Below, one piece after another: positions 53,464 through 64,000 of a stretch of DNA of 64,000 nt. The notes under the pieces are model-generated. The model was not told the DNA's origin, made no database searches, and saw only the letters and a program-made list of their open reading frames with translations. A program made the translations under genes and the position numbers. Each line of letters starts with the position of its first letter. Position 1 is the stretch's first letter. Origin of the DNA: Stictocephala bisonia (lineage: Eukaryota; Arthropoda; Insecta; Hemiptera; Membracidae). The stretch lies in NCBI GenBank assembly GCA_035578905.1, contig JAQJVL010000176.1:620001-684000 (forward strand), given 5' to 3'.

Positions 53464-54790
53464 ACACCAAGTGTGGGTATATGACCCTCCAAACCCTCAA
53501 CAATTATGTCAGCTAGACTATCACCGCGTCTGCTTTTGTTATTCCACTTCTTAATCAGAATTGTTTTTCAGAAAGCAGGGTTTTATCCTCCAGGATTCGT
53601 GCCAAGTGGTCGTGGTAGAGTTTTTCAAAGATGTTACTAAACATGGGCAAAATTTAAATTGCTCGGTAGTTATTGGTATCGCTGGGATCGTCCTTTTTAT
53701 AGATTGGTATAGTCTTAGTCTTTTTCAGTGATTGGAGGAACTCTCCAACTCAAACGTCATGTTAGCCAATATTGTCAATGGGTACAGAAGGTATGGGACA
53801 CATTTCTTGACAATTCACATTGACAGGCCGTTCAAGTCATTGGACCGCTTCGGTGGCAGATTTCTTATAACACTGACTATCTCCTCCCTCACTATGGGAG
53901 TCAACATCAAAGAATCAACCGGCTGACGACTGTTTTTTACTGTTGTCATGGTCCGCATTGTACCAATAGTTGGGATCGTTACCTTTGAGAAACGTCTGTT
54001 AAATAAGTCAGCAACTGAAAGATGATCACTGACAGCCTCGCCATTTGATTGTATCTCAATAGTTTGGTTGGCTTTCTGTAAAGTTTTATTTTCGTTAATT
54101 ACTAACCAGACGGATTTAAAAAACATTCTTTGAGTTAAAACGAGTTTTTGTAATATCATAGGCTTTTGCAGCTTTTAAACTTTCCGATATGTTGCCTTAT
54201 ACTTTCGGAAAAACGCCTTAAATTAGATATTAGGTGTGGGAGCATTAACATTGGAGTAAAACCTCAAACATTCTCTAGATACCAAGATACCAGGTGTAAT
54301 ACATTTTAGTTTTAAAGGGGCAACTTAAGTCTAGGTAATATGTTATTACATTTTCAAAAATGGCAAATTTTGATTGGAATGTTCCAGGTTGATTTAAGAA
54401 GTCCAATTCCTCTTTTTCCAAGTTATTCATTAAAAGCTTTATATTTTGGGGTCGAGTATCCTTTGTTTGGTACTAGTCGGTACTATCTGTTTGGATGTGC
54501 TTCCATAAATGATTATCTCTTGGTAGTTGGAGACAGCCGTGTTGATTACTGTCACGCTGACTCCCGTCATACTGATTATGACGTTATCAATAGCCGTTTT
54601 GAGGTGGCCGTGACTCGGGTGACCGAGTTTACACTCCAGGCAAGGCCAAAAGAAGTGAGGGTTTCAGCAAACTGACGAGTCATTGGATGATCGTGATTAA
54701 GTACATCTATGTTAAAATCACTTAGTATAAGAAATGGCGTTTTTTCTCGTTTAAGGCGCTTTAGTAAAGTCTCAAAAGCCTAAAAAAATG
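52240..54790 (-). pseudogene. Decayed jockey/CR1-type LINE (endonuclease plus reverse transcriptase)
   Basis: Read on the minus strand, domains come in the normal LINE order across several frames. At about 54770-54560 is the end of the AP-endonuclease (LILSDFNIDVL, then SFGLAWSVNSVTRVTATSKR). At 54160-53815 is the pre-RT linker (IQSNGEAVSDHLSVADLFNR, then LPPKRSND). At about 53740-53560 is IYKKDDPSDTNNYRAI and IFEKLYHDHLARILEDKT. At 53425-53245 is LSKAFDCVDHTTLLEIVNQY. Near 53163-53171 is ADDTTL, the catalytic box. At 52780-52513 is the C-terminal FKELNILMLPCLYILETTWF and DVHSHMTSG. Stops and frameshifts break it throughout, so it is dead. A 32-A run (53431-53462) interrupts the RT. Confidence 0.85.
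53431..53462. repeat. A32 homopolymer inside the LINE RT
   Basis: A run of 32 A on the plus strand (T on the coding strand). It falls exactly where LINE reverse transcriptases have Phe codons just before (D)LSKAFD. It therefore looks like slippage expansion of TTT codons, although collapse or expansion in the assembly is possible. Confidence 0.9.
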
Positions 54791-54796
54791 TGTTAT

Positions 54797-55067
54797 TAAA
54801 TTTGAACTAGGGTTCTTGATTATACATTTGTATAGTTTAGAGTTGGTGAGTAAAAGATTTGTTTAAATTAAAGGATGTCTTATTTTACCAGGTGAAGTTA
54901 GGGCTAAGAAGGTCTCTTTAACATTTAAACTGATTATCAACGGCTTTAATTGTAATCGCCCAAAACTTCTGAACCACGACGAGTAACCGAGCAGTCGGGC
55001 TGCGTCCAAGGACGAGTTCTTTCGCTTTGCGGTATGTGGGAACCCTCCGGTTAAGGCCACTGGCAAA
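54797..55067 (-). mobile_element. SINE-like dispersed repeat, copy C
   Basis: The complement starts ttgccagtggccttaaccgg at 55067. It passes through ctttaaagccgttgat-like and cttcttagccctaacttcac words and ends with the 3' extension tagttcaaatttaataacac. It matches copies A and B. It lies in the same orientation as, and directly upstream of, the decayed LINE at 52240-54790. Confidence 0.75.
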
Positions 55068-55214
55068 AATAATTAAAAAGTAGGCTATAAAACAAGGATT
55101 CAAAAAATATCACATTATTTAACCTATAATCAACATCTCTTTGACTTATTACCAAAATACTCTTTTTATGTATGCTTTCTTTTATATAGCAATTCTTACA
55201 CTGATGTTTAATTT

Positions 55215-56760
55215 GATAAGCCAAATTGAGGTTCTTCAGGGACAACCTCTACACCGGAATCAACATGCCTATCAGGTTCGTGCACCATTGCCGTCAACGA
55301 ACTGGTATGGATAGCAGAGGCTTCATAAGAAAACAAAGAAGTTGCTCTTTATGTTTTTATAGACACTGAGGGTGCCTTTGATAGTATATCTCATAAAAAA
55401 ATTGGTTGTAGACCCTAGAAACTTGAAGTTCCATCAACACTATGCAAGTGAATGAATTATATCCTCCAGCCCAAGGAGGTTAGTGCTTCCCTTCTCAATG
55501 TGACCAGGCAGATCATGACGGTGAGTGGATCTCCACAGGGTGGGGTACTTACCCACTTATGTAGAACTTGGTGGTTGATGACCTTTTGAGATTTCAGTGT
55601 CTTCATACAGGAATATGTGGACGACATAGCTTTGATCGTTACCAGTAAGGTTTGTAATATATTTTCAGGCATCATAAATGAGAGCATAACACTGGTAAGC
55701 AGATGCTGCTCCAGGGAAGGACTTTCAGTTAGAAAAACCACCATCTTGCCTTTCACGAGAAAAAGGAACATTGGAGCTCTGAGGCGTTTAATACTTAGCG
55801 GAGTTCCATTGGGACTTTCCGAAAAAGCTAAATATCAAGGGTTAACCCTAGTTTGAAAACTGACTTCGAACTATCATATTTATACTACTATTAACAGAGC
55901 GAAGTGGACGCTTTTAGCGTCTAGGCACAATGTTGGTTTAACGTGGGGAACGAGGTCTACGAGGCAGATTCCAAGGATGACTTGAGACTAATAATAGCTA
56001 CAATCCTGTCACCAACAGAAATCGTTCTGTTATGGAGGGTAGGGCTAGGTATGAGGTCTATGGTCCTTCTAATAGGGCTCGCCTATGGGGCAGTCTGGAG
56101 AGGTACTGTGCGATCTATCAGGTCGAAATCTTTAGCATCCTTGTCTGCGCCCAAAAAGGGCTATCAAAACAAGTCACAGGCAAACAGATTTGTATTATGT
56201 CAGGCAGTCATGCTGCTCTTGAAGCAATTACCTCAAGACTCAAGATACTCCTGGCAAATTACCTCAAGACTAGCTTGGGTGTCTTTAATCTTTGTGTGCC
56301 TTGGTCCGCCTCAATACTGTTCCATTGAGGTGGGTGCCAGTACACAGTGGCCTCATGAGCAACGACGAGGCTGATCTAGCCCAGATGGGAGTGAGGACTC
56401 AATTCGTAGGGCCCGAACCAGTATGTACAGGGCCACTTCTGGAAACATTTTGTTAAAGATTGGTATCTACAGAGAATACACCAGTTGCCGTCTTTGTGGC
56501 GAGGCTTTTGAGTCTGCCGAACAATTATTAACTGTGTTCGAAGCTCTGGAGCTCAGGGCAAGGAGAATATTCGGGGACGAGCTCTCAGAAGAAAGAATGG
56601 TAGTGAGTCTGGGGAAAATTATTTGATATTTGGTTAAGCTGCTCTGAATAGGTACCCCATTCTAGTAGGTAACGTAGGAGCTCAATAACCAAGGTTGTAG
56701 TGCAATCTAGTAATGGCCTCAGAGCTCTCCTTTCTGCTTAGAAAACTAATTAATTAACTA
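55215..56760 (+). pseudogene. 5'-truncated R1/I-type LINE relic (RT plus RNase H)
   Basis: Plus-strand fragments in several frames. YVFIDTEGAFDSISHKKI (about 55345-55400) is the RT motif A of R1/I-type LINEs. SPPQGGVLTHL (about 55530) is the PQG motif. EYVDDIALIV (about 55612-55640) is the catalytic YxDD box, followed by REGLSVRKTTILPFTRKR and YQGLTLV. An RNase H-like segment (56090-56250) has EIFSILVCAQKGLSKQVTGK and SGSHAALEA. A C-terminal zinc-knuckle-like CRLCGEAFESAEQLL lies at about 56490. The 5' half with the endonuclease is missing. The frames are broken, so it is non-functional. The tail is an attaattaactaact repeat near 56742. Confidence 0.8.
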
Positions 56761-58809
56761 ACTAATTGATACACATAAATTATGCTCCGAAATACTAAAT
56801 CTTATCAAAAAATATATTTCAGGCAGAATTGCAAAAGCCTTATAGTTAGTTTTAAATCCTAACAGTTGTGTTTGTGACAAATTTAACTTTTAAATCCAAT
56901 ACTTAATCCAAAAATTTACATCCATTTATTGCCAAGGTAATACAAATAAAACTGAAACTAACACCCGCAAAGTAAACTTATCTTTGTATATATAATTAAA
57001 GGCTATTAAAACAATTAACAAGTCTTCAGGAAATAAAATTATACTGTATATCTGAATTTATTTGTATTGAAATTATTTGTATTATGTTGGTTTCATGATG
57101 AAATACTTAAAATCCAACTAATCAATCCACTAGCTTATTCAATACACATGAAAGGATCTGGTTTTAAAATAGCAACCAATTGACAAATAAGGCGTATTAT
57201 GTGGTTTCTTACTTTATTGTACAAAAATGAATAGGTTAATATTATTCATAGTCACAGTTGAATGATTGTGCTCAGTTTATTAGCAGAAACATGTTAAACC
57301 AAACTTCACAGTTAACGACCGTAGTTCAATCAACAATGTCATGATTACACAATACTAAGTACAATTTGATGTCTTGCCAAATGGTACTTCGAGGGCGACA
57401 TAAAGTTATACTAGCTGGCATGTTCGTACCTCAAGGCATGTCTATGTACTTACACGTTAGATATCCAAGTAACATGATGACTTGTTTTACTTTTTTTATT
57501 TTTAATATAAAGAAAAATATTAATTGTAAAAGTGTGTCCTAAAATACTTCTTTTCCCGGATGTCCACCATATATATTTTTTTTCGAAATAATTTACAATT
57601 TTAGAACGACTCCATTGATTGCGTTGAAATTTTGTAAATTACTCATTCATATAAAGATCAGTGTCACAAAAATATCTAATTCGTCGCTGTCTTTAGTTCC
57701 AAAATGGCGGACATATTAAATTTTTAAAGTGTAATAACTAAGTAAAAAACTACAAGTTTCTCTACAATATACTACAAATTATTCTGTGTAGTCCGTTAAA
57801 TTTCCTATCTTATTGTATAATGTTAAATCAACTATATTAATTTTTACCGTTTATTTTTTTCAAACTTTCAGTTTTTTCAAAATTGCGATTTAAAAGAGGC
57901 AAAGTTTTGATTTTGAATGGGCATTTGTTTATTACTCTATCATTTATTGCAATACAACATCTAAAGTGTACAGTAATCAGGTGATTTTAATCCATTGTTG
58001 TACATATCCATTGTAAGTTAAGGTAAGATATTATCAAACAGTTTTTAGCTTTTAAAGATAAATTTTCCATCTAAGACATGATGTCGTTTTACTGAATAAA
58101 AACCCTGCTCTTGAAGGGTTGTTAAACCAACGTAAATCAGAAAACAAGTCAAAGAATCTGAACTTATTACAATAGAAATCTGAAGAAGTCTTACAATTAT
58201 TTATTGAACCAATAAATGTGTTCAAAAGTTATGTAGGCTATTATATTATATATATAGGTTAGTACATTTTATAATATTTAATTATATCAGTTACGTGTTA
58301 AGAAAGTAGGTTGATTTATTTATAGTTTATCATTACTAAAATTTTATTTTATGATCAAAGCGTAGTGAGGTAATGGGGTGAATTTAAGGAATGAAGAGAG
58401 AATCTATCAATGTCACTTGCCTCTCTCTTTAAAGTATATCGATGTGGAACTTAACATTTACGCCACGTATACGAAAATGTTAAGGGTTTTATCTGTCGAA
58501 GGAAGATTTATGACTATTTTCTCCTAAACTCTTGTTCTAAAACATCTTTTCTAAGCCATGGTAAAAATTACCAGTTTCGGTAGACATTAGTAGTAGTTAA
58601 ACTGAAGAGGGAAATGATTTTGGGTTTTGAAGCTTTTGAAAATTATTTATTAAATTAGCGTTTAGTAAAAAATAATTCTTAAGTAAAAATTTTATTTACG
58701 AATATTATTTATGGCTCATTGGTAAATAGCGTAGTTGATTTAAGCCCAGATTGATACTATAAAGGTTCTTAGTTCGATTATAATTAGAGTCATAACAAAT
58801 ATTGAAATG
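56761..58809. other. AT-rich intergenic stretch, possible decayed element at 57540-57900
   Basis: No gene is supported. Around 57540-57900 the text (tttagaacgactccattgat, ccaaaatggcggacatatta, aagtgtaataactaagtaaa) resembles the aaaatggcgg blocks in the foldback element at 11555-13081. That is only a loose similarity. The rest is unassigned. Confidence 0.35.
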
Positions 58810-59520
58810 AAATGAAAAATGGCTTTATTGGAGGCGAAGTTATAGGACTATAGAGTCCTATCTACCACTTAACCTCAGATAAATAATACAACTTGAAATA
58901 AATAACATAAAATCATATTCAACTTTACGCAATGCAATATAAGACTATTTGACATAAAAATAAACACAAATTAAAAGATTAACTAATCTAATAAAGTTAA
59001 TCAATACAAAAGAAATTGGCACTAACTATTCAAATTTAATAGTAAATTCAAAAGAAAGAAAGAAAACAACGCTTTAAAGACACTCACCCATTCATATCTT
59101 ACTCACACACCACATAGCCCCCCAAAACCACCAGCCCACCGCCACTACAAATCCCGCATCAAATGACCTTTAACTTCCACCCCGTAACGAGGGTAACCTT
59201 CGATTATTTTGATGCTGTCAGGGAGCGCATTCCAAAGGCGACAAGCTGTTACAGTGAAAGATTTGTTATATAAAGTAGTACGATGTACAGGGATTGATAA
59301 TATTGATGCTCCCTGACGAGTATTTCTAGAACTTATTTAGTTCATGAACCTGAAACGCTCGGACAAGTAACTGGGATTTTTTGTTTTTAAAATCTTGTGA
59401 ATCAGTAATAGTAAATGATACTCACGAAGCTTTTTAAGCTTCAGAATAGACAGTTGATTGAAGAATGGCGTAACATGATCGTAACACCGTAGATTGAAAA
59501 TAAATGTTATACTGAAATAT
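58810..59520 (-). pseudogene. LINE ORF2 C-terminal relic
   Basis: The complement of about 59330-59160 reads GASILSIPVHRTTLYNKSFT then VTACRLWNALPDSIKIIEGY. The pattern NKSF-x5-RLWNALPDSIK is typical of the extreme C-terminus of jockey/CR1-type LINE proteins. The sequence downstream on the minus strand runs into an AT-rich tail ending at about 58810 (ccaataaagccatttttcat). The upstream RT is absent, so this is a 5'-truncated insertion. Confidence 0.65.
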
Positions 59521-60299
59521 ATTTTATATTGAAAGGGATCAGCTTTATTTGTTTTAAGGAGAGGCCGATCTAATTCTTAACCTTACTTAGCCCAATCCTC
59601 ATAGACCATTAATCTGTACGAGAATCTTACTCAGAGTTTGGTGGCATACCATATAGTGGAGGGTGAACATAACTGAACAATCTTCCAGTTCAGGCTAGAT
59701 TCCAAACAGCGCAATCTGTAAGATGGATAGACGACACCTGACAACTCAGATCGCTCGGCCACCGGCTCGTCATCTGTTGTTAACCACCAGCTGTCCATTT
59801 GTCATAGGGCTATTAATTAATGACCCTTTCTGAGGAATAGTGACCTTAGTTTGTAACAATGACTACATTTACTCATCTACACTCATCACACTCATTCGAA
59901 ATCCGTATTCGCCCATATCTTGACTATTAGCATATTAATAATTAATAAATAAGACTTAATTATTCGTTCATTTAAAAATGTACTTATTATTATTATATAT
60001 ACAACTCCTCATGCAATATAATAAACATTTTAAGATAATTCGATTCATAGTTTGTTCCTAATATATTAATATACGCAATAAGAATAAGGTTTTATATTTG
60101 TTAATCAATATTAAATCAGACCTAACTCCAGAACTGCCGATACCTACATTATGGCACCAACCGGGGCTTTGTAGAAAAGCCTTCGATCTCACAACGTACC
60201 GAACGTACCCACAATACACCGTTCCACATTATTTTAATCTCCATACATTTTTGGTCAGAGTTTGGCCAGAGTTCCTTGATACAAAGCCGAGACCATCAA
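59521..60299 (+). other. Spacer with a partial copy of the second SINE-like family
   Basis: At 59805-59930, gggctattaattaatgaccc, tttctgaggaatagtg and ctacactcat...tattcgcc match the 3' part of the SINE candidate at 35108-35530. The 5' part is not convincingly shared. The remaining sequence is AT-rich and unassigned. Confidence 0.45.
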
Positions 60300-60625
60300 G
60301 TATCAACATTCAGTAATGAACTTGTTAGCCCTAGTGTGGATTGTCACATCTATTGAGCGAGCCAAGTTTTCAAGTGTGCATTACCTTCCCGGCCCAGCAT
60401 AGACAGTTAAACTTGGTTCCTTGACATAAAGCCGAGGCAATCAACATTCAGTAATGAACTTGTTAGCCCTAGTGTGGATTGTCACATATATTGAGCAAGC
60501 CGAGTCTTCAAGTGTGTATTATATTCCAAGTCTGCCTAGACTTAAACTTGTTAGCCCTAGTGTGGATTGTCACATCTATTGAGCAAGCCGAGTCTGAACG
60601 TCTTATTACCTCCCTGAGGTCCAGC
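60300..60625. repeat. Short tandem repeat, about 138-bp unit (about 2.5 copies)
   Basis: acttgttagccctagtgtgg then attgtcacat and tattgagc recurs at 60320, 60458 and 60546. The first two copies are 138 bp apart; the third follows after 88 bp, so the second unit is internally deleted. Shared words include acataaagccgagg and tcaacattcagtaatga. Confidence 0.85.
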
Positions 60626-61585
60626 CAAGCGTAATTTATTATAAGATTTATTATCATGACATTTATTATCATGACTTAAATTATACATCGTATTATCAAA
60701 ACATAAATTTCAGTTTTTACTATTTAAAATAAAAATTTTTGTTTAAGTTAATGTATTCACTATGCTGAAACTGTCTTGAAAATTTTAATGTGCTTGTTTT
60801 TTGTTTTTGTTAGGAATCTCAATATTAAAAAAAGCAAATTAAATATATATTTTAACAATTAAATAATACAGAATATAAAATATACTACCATTAGACTACA
60901 TTAAAATTAATTGAAAATCTGCTGACTACATTAACCGTTTGAGAAAGTAAAACCGATTGTGTTGATCCATAGCCACTTTTTCAAGAAAGTACAGTGGATG
61001 TTTAAAACAATATGTTTATATACTAAAAAAAATAAATACTTTCCAAATAGGCTATGATACTTAGAATAATTATATGAACAATAATAGTTGAGCTAAACAT
61101 AACATGTACAATAATAATTAACAAATAACTCAGTAAAAACATTTTTTACACATTATTATAACAAAATCGTAAAGATAATATAGTATACGTTTACTTTTGG
61201 GTAAGTAGAGCTTTAAAGCACAAGAGATAATTGGAAAGTTGCCTTTATAGATCCCAACCAATTTTAACGAGTAATCCATACACAACGCTTAACTATGTTT
61301 CTCTTAAAAACTTGATTATATTGTATTTTGTTTGCTATATTAAAAAAAAATTAAAAAAAGGAAAATACTTTTTTCTCTAATTTATCTTAGAATAATGCCA
61401 ATTTTTGTGTATGACAGCTGTTTACTATGATAATTCCCAAACCCTCACTATTTATATGACTGGATAAACATAAAGGTAAATTTAATATATTTACAGAGTA
61501 GATTCATAATGATATTAAAAGTTTGAAAAATGACATTCATTTTAAACGTCGCCATAATGCATTACATAAAATAATGGTCTTATTA
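60626..61585. other. AT-rich intergenic stretch, nothing recognised
   Basis: No supported feature. Confidence 0.5.
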
Positions 61586-62122
61586 CCCATTTGAGACTGT
61601 CGTTCCAAAAATGGAACATGAAAAATAAAAATAATTTACAAAAAAAGTATTTTCATCAAAGTAGGGAAATGTTGCTTCTAGACTATTGAGTTGGCATCAC
61701 TGTATCATCTGACACAATTTTGGCCACATGGAACAATACTGTATGTTGTTCTTACCAACGCAAAAGTCTTAACAACCAAATCACCATGTCAACAACCAAC
61801 GAGTAAGTAATTATTTAAATTTGTTATGACTTTTGAATCACTGAGCTTTTGTTTTTTACATATAAAGTAGTATTGCATCAAATAAATTACTAATATTAAT
61901 CATTTGCTAAATAGTGCTAGTTTTAGAACATGTCAAAACATAGTGTTCCAATAATGGAACAGTGGTCCCGAAAGGGCACGTGATAATTTTATTAATAGAA
62001 TATTGTTATATTTTGCCTAGAAATAACCTAACCTGGCTTGATTTAACTTAACCAATTTATATAATGAAAACTATAATAAATTGTCTTTATTATAGTTTAG
62101 GCTTCAGTATAGATCAATTTAG

Positions 62123-63886
62123 GCTTCAGGTACTAACTCTTTAGATAAATTACTGAACTTGGTTGAATCTGATAACCATGTGCTGAGTGCTAGAATATAC
62201 ATCACCCCTCCCAGTAACATTAACGATTCTGACGAGGACAGTGGGGAAGAAGACGAGGCAGATGTAAATAACCTTACAAAACACCAACATCTAGCTAACA
62301 CTGAAGCAAGAGTAGATGTTTTCAGTGAATATGAGGTAACATATAATATTATTGCACCCAATAATTATCATATGAATCAAGATTTGTCTCAAAATGAAAA
62401 TACAATTTGCAACCTGGGTCAAAATTATTCTGAAAACCACATTCCACCTAACTGTCCTGTAACATCACAAGAGGAATCTGTATCTAAAGAACCTCCTGCC
62501 AAAAAAAACAAAAACCGACCGTAAATAGGAACAGAGGGACATTTTGCCACTTCCAGAAAAAGAATGGGAAGTTCCTGGGTGGCTTCACAATGGTGATAAA
62601 ACACCTATTGAACTTATTGAGTCATTTTATGACGATGATGTTATAAAACTAGTTTGTGATTTTACCAACCATTATGCGATGTCGAAAGGGCTCCTATATA
62701 GTTACAAATTTGCGGATATCCGTTGCTTTATAGGAATTTTGCTAGTATCCGATTACTGTCAAATCCCTCGGATAAAGATGTATTGGGAAAGGAAAGATGA
62801 TGTATGGAATAAAGGCATTGCGGACGCAATGCCAAGAAACAAATACCTAAATATAATGCGTTGTTTGCATTTATACAATAATGACGACCGAGATTTAGAC
62901 ACAAAGTTTGCTAAAGTTTCCCCTCTTTGGAAAACGCTCAATGAGCAATGGCTAAAGTACTTCGCAGGTGATGTGACTCTAAGTATTAAAGAGTCAATGA
63001 TACCTTATTGAGGCCGCCACAGCACAAAACAACCCATTCATGATAAGCTGATCCACTTTGGATAAAAAGCATGGTGTATTTATACAATATCTGGTTATTT
63101 AGTACAAGCCCATCTGTATGAAGGAGCATGTACTGGGAACAAGTAACCTGAGGTAGAGGTACGTGGGTCTGTAGTACTCAACCTCTGTGAAAATCTGCCC
63201 AAACTCATAGATACAACTTACACTTTAACAACTTTTTTTAGCTCAGTGATTCTTTTAAGGAGAAGGACCACACTGCAACAGGAAGAATCCGTGTAAACCA
63301 TGTGGAGAATGATCCACTTCCACATGTAAAATAAATTTAAGTTTCCATGGGGATCATTTGAACAAGTAACTGAAAATGACTCAAAAGTTACTTTGGTAAG
63401 ATATCATGACAACAATGTAGTCTCCGTAACTTCAACAGCCTATGTTCGGCGGTGGAAACACATAAGTGTCAACCAGCCGTCTTGTACACATAAGTGTATA
63501 ACCAGTACATGGGTGGCGTAGACAGACTTGATGAAAATGAGTCAAAAATTCGGATTGTAGTTCATGGGAAAAAGTGGTATTGGCAATTGCTAATGATTCC
63601 CATAAATGTATCCATAAACAATGTGTGGATACTTTTTCATTGGACGAATTCCTACAAGGATAAAGGAATGTATCTTCTTTCATTTACAAGAGAGACCAGC
63701 CTTACATACCTAAACACATATTCATCTAGACTGACCTTGGGAAGACCTATTCATAATGTCTGCGCTGTTGACAAACGTATCACAATGTCGGCCACCTTAT
63801 TTCAAAAGGTGAAAAACAAACAAGACGTGGAGAGTGAAAAAAAACCAACTATGAAATGTGTTCAGTGTGATGTTGTTAAATGTTAA
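62123..63886 (+). pseudogene. Inactivated piggyBac-type transposase
   Basis: The frame is open from 62123 to the stop at 62522-62524, without a supported ATG. An acidic N-terminal part (DSDEDSGEEDEAD) is followed by a basic PPAKKNKNRP end. A second frame at 62544-63011 gives the transposase core, with YKFADIRCFIGILLV and MPRNKYLNIMRCLHLYNNDD. It ends at ESMIPY followed by a stop, where family members continue through GRH. After further frameshifts, 63494-63886 resumes with YNQYMGGVDRLDENES, then KKWYWQLLMIPINVSINNVW and a C-terminal C-x2-C. The first catalytic Asp (in the DESM box) is replaced by Lys (IKESM). The second (DNFF) reads NNFF, followed by a stop. The third (GGVD) is kept. It cannot be an active transposase. 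Confidence 0.85.
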
Positions 63887-63916
63887 ATTATCTTCATCTC
63901 CACTAGTTTGTTTTTT

Positions 63917-63964
63917 ACTACATTTTATATGTGAAACAAACTAGTTTCACATATAAAATGTAGT
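63917..63964. repeat. Perfect hairpin, 21-bp arms, 6-nt loop
   Basis: The left arm 63917-63937 and right arm 63944-63964 are perfect complements (actacattttatatgtgaaa plus c) with the loop aaacta. It lies just after the transposase stop, so it could be a subterminal element of the piggyBac copy or a transcript 3'-end structure. Confidence 0.85.
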
Positions 63965-64000
63965 GAATTTTAAATTTGATTCTTTCATTAAAAATATTAT

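Larger units (their letters stand above)
61586..64000 (+). mobile_element. piggyBac-family transposon copy, right end beyond the window
   Basis: The coding relic is at 62123-63886. A possible left terminus is cccatttgagactgtc at 61586, preceded by atta, which could be a mutated TTAA target site. Two near-identical palindromes, gttccaaaaatggaac (61602) and gttccaataatggaac (61941), lie between this end and the ORF. No matching right end with TTAA is visible before 64000, so the left boundary is tentative. Confidence 0.55.

Noticed and set aside
61782..61805. Possible short first exon of the piggyBac gene (atgtcaacaaccaacga followed by gtaagt)
   Set aside because: The phase does not match the candidate acceptors at 62122 or 62129, so a spliced start cannot be supported.

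Overview
The window looks like AT-rich, non-coding heterochromatin-like DNA from an arthropod, most likely an insect. This is inferred from the mix of a Penelope-like element, jockey/CR1-type and R1/I-type LINE relics, a piggyBac relic, TA-flanked MITEs and SINE-like repeats. The order cannot be fixed from sequence alone. I found no host protein-coding gene, rRNA or tRNA that I can support. Everything recognisable is either a tandem repeat or a mobile element.

Layout. 1-4038: satellite with a 73-bp unit. 6215-9745: satellite with a 143-bp unit. 11555-13081: a 1.5-kb foldback element with arms of about 630 bp. 13750-14835: two minisatellites (25 and 44 bp). 15537-15731: relic of a Penelope terminal repeat. 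16990-17910: a 104-bp repeat. 19834-20052 and 21281-21644: very long (CT)n and (GT)n tracts. 23083-24159: a second foldback element followed by a TA-flanked MITE. 26841-27050: SINE-like copy A. 28620-29290: 36-bp minisatellite. 30395-30684: MITE. 31345-31830: 118-bp repeat. 35845-39326: an apparently complete Penelope-like element (PLE). 41542-41966 and 43893-44172: minisatellites. 44826-51820: a 7-kb satellite with a 125-bp unit and a long higher-order repeat. 52240-56760: two decayed LINEs in opposite orientations with a SINE-like copy between them. 58810-59520: LINE C-terminal relic. 61586 to the window end: a dead piggyBac copy.

The most interesting object is the PLE. It has one uninterrupted frame (RT with YVDD, then a GIY-YIG endonuclease), a 13-bp target-site duplication, a partial inverted terminal repeat at its 5' end, and hammerhead-ribozyme-like motifs in all three terminal-repeat copies. 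The two sense-strand ribozyme motifs lie exactly 2,760 nt apart and bracket the complete ORF. Self-cleavage would therefore release one unit-length RNA carrying the whole coding region. The two direct terminal segments differ at only about six positions over about 528 bp, so the insertion looks recent. Older fragments of the same repeat at 15537 and 32846 show that the family has been active here before.

All coordinates and identities were worked out by eye from the sequence. Family names rest on recognised motifs, not on a database search.
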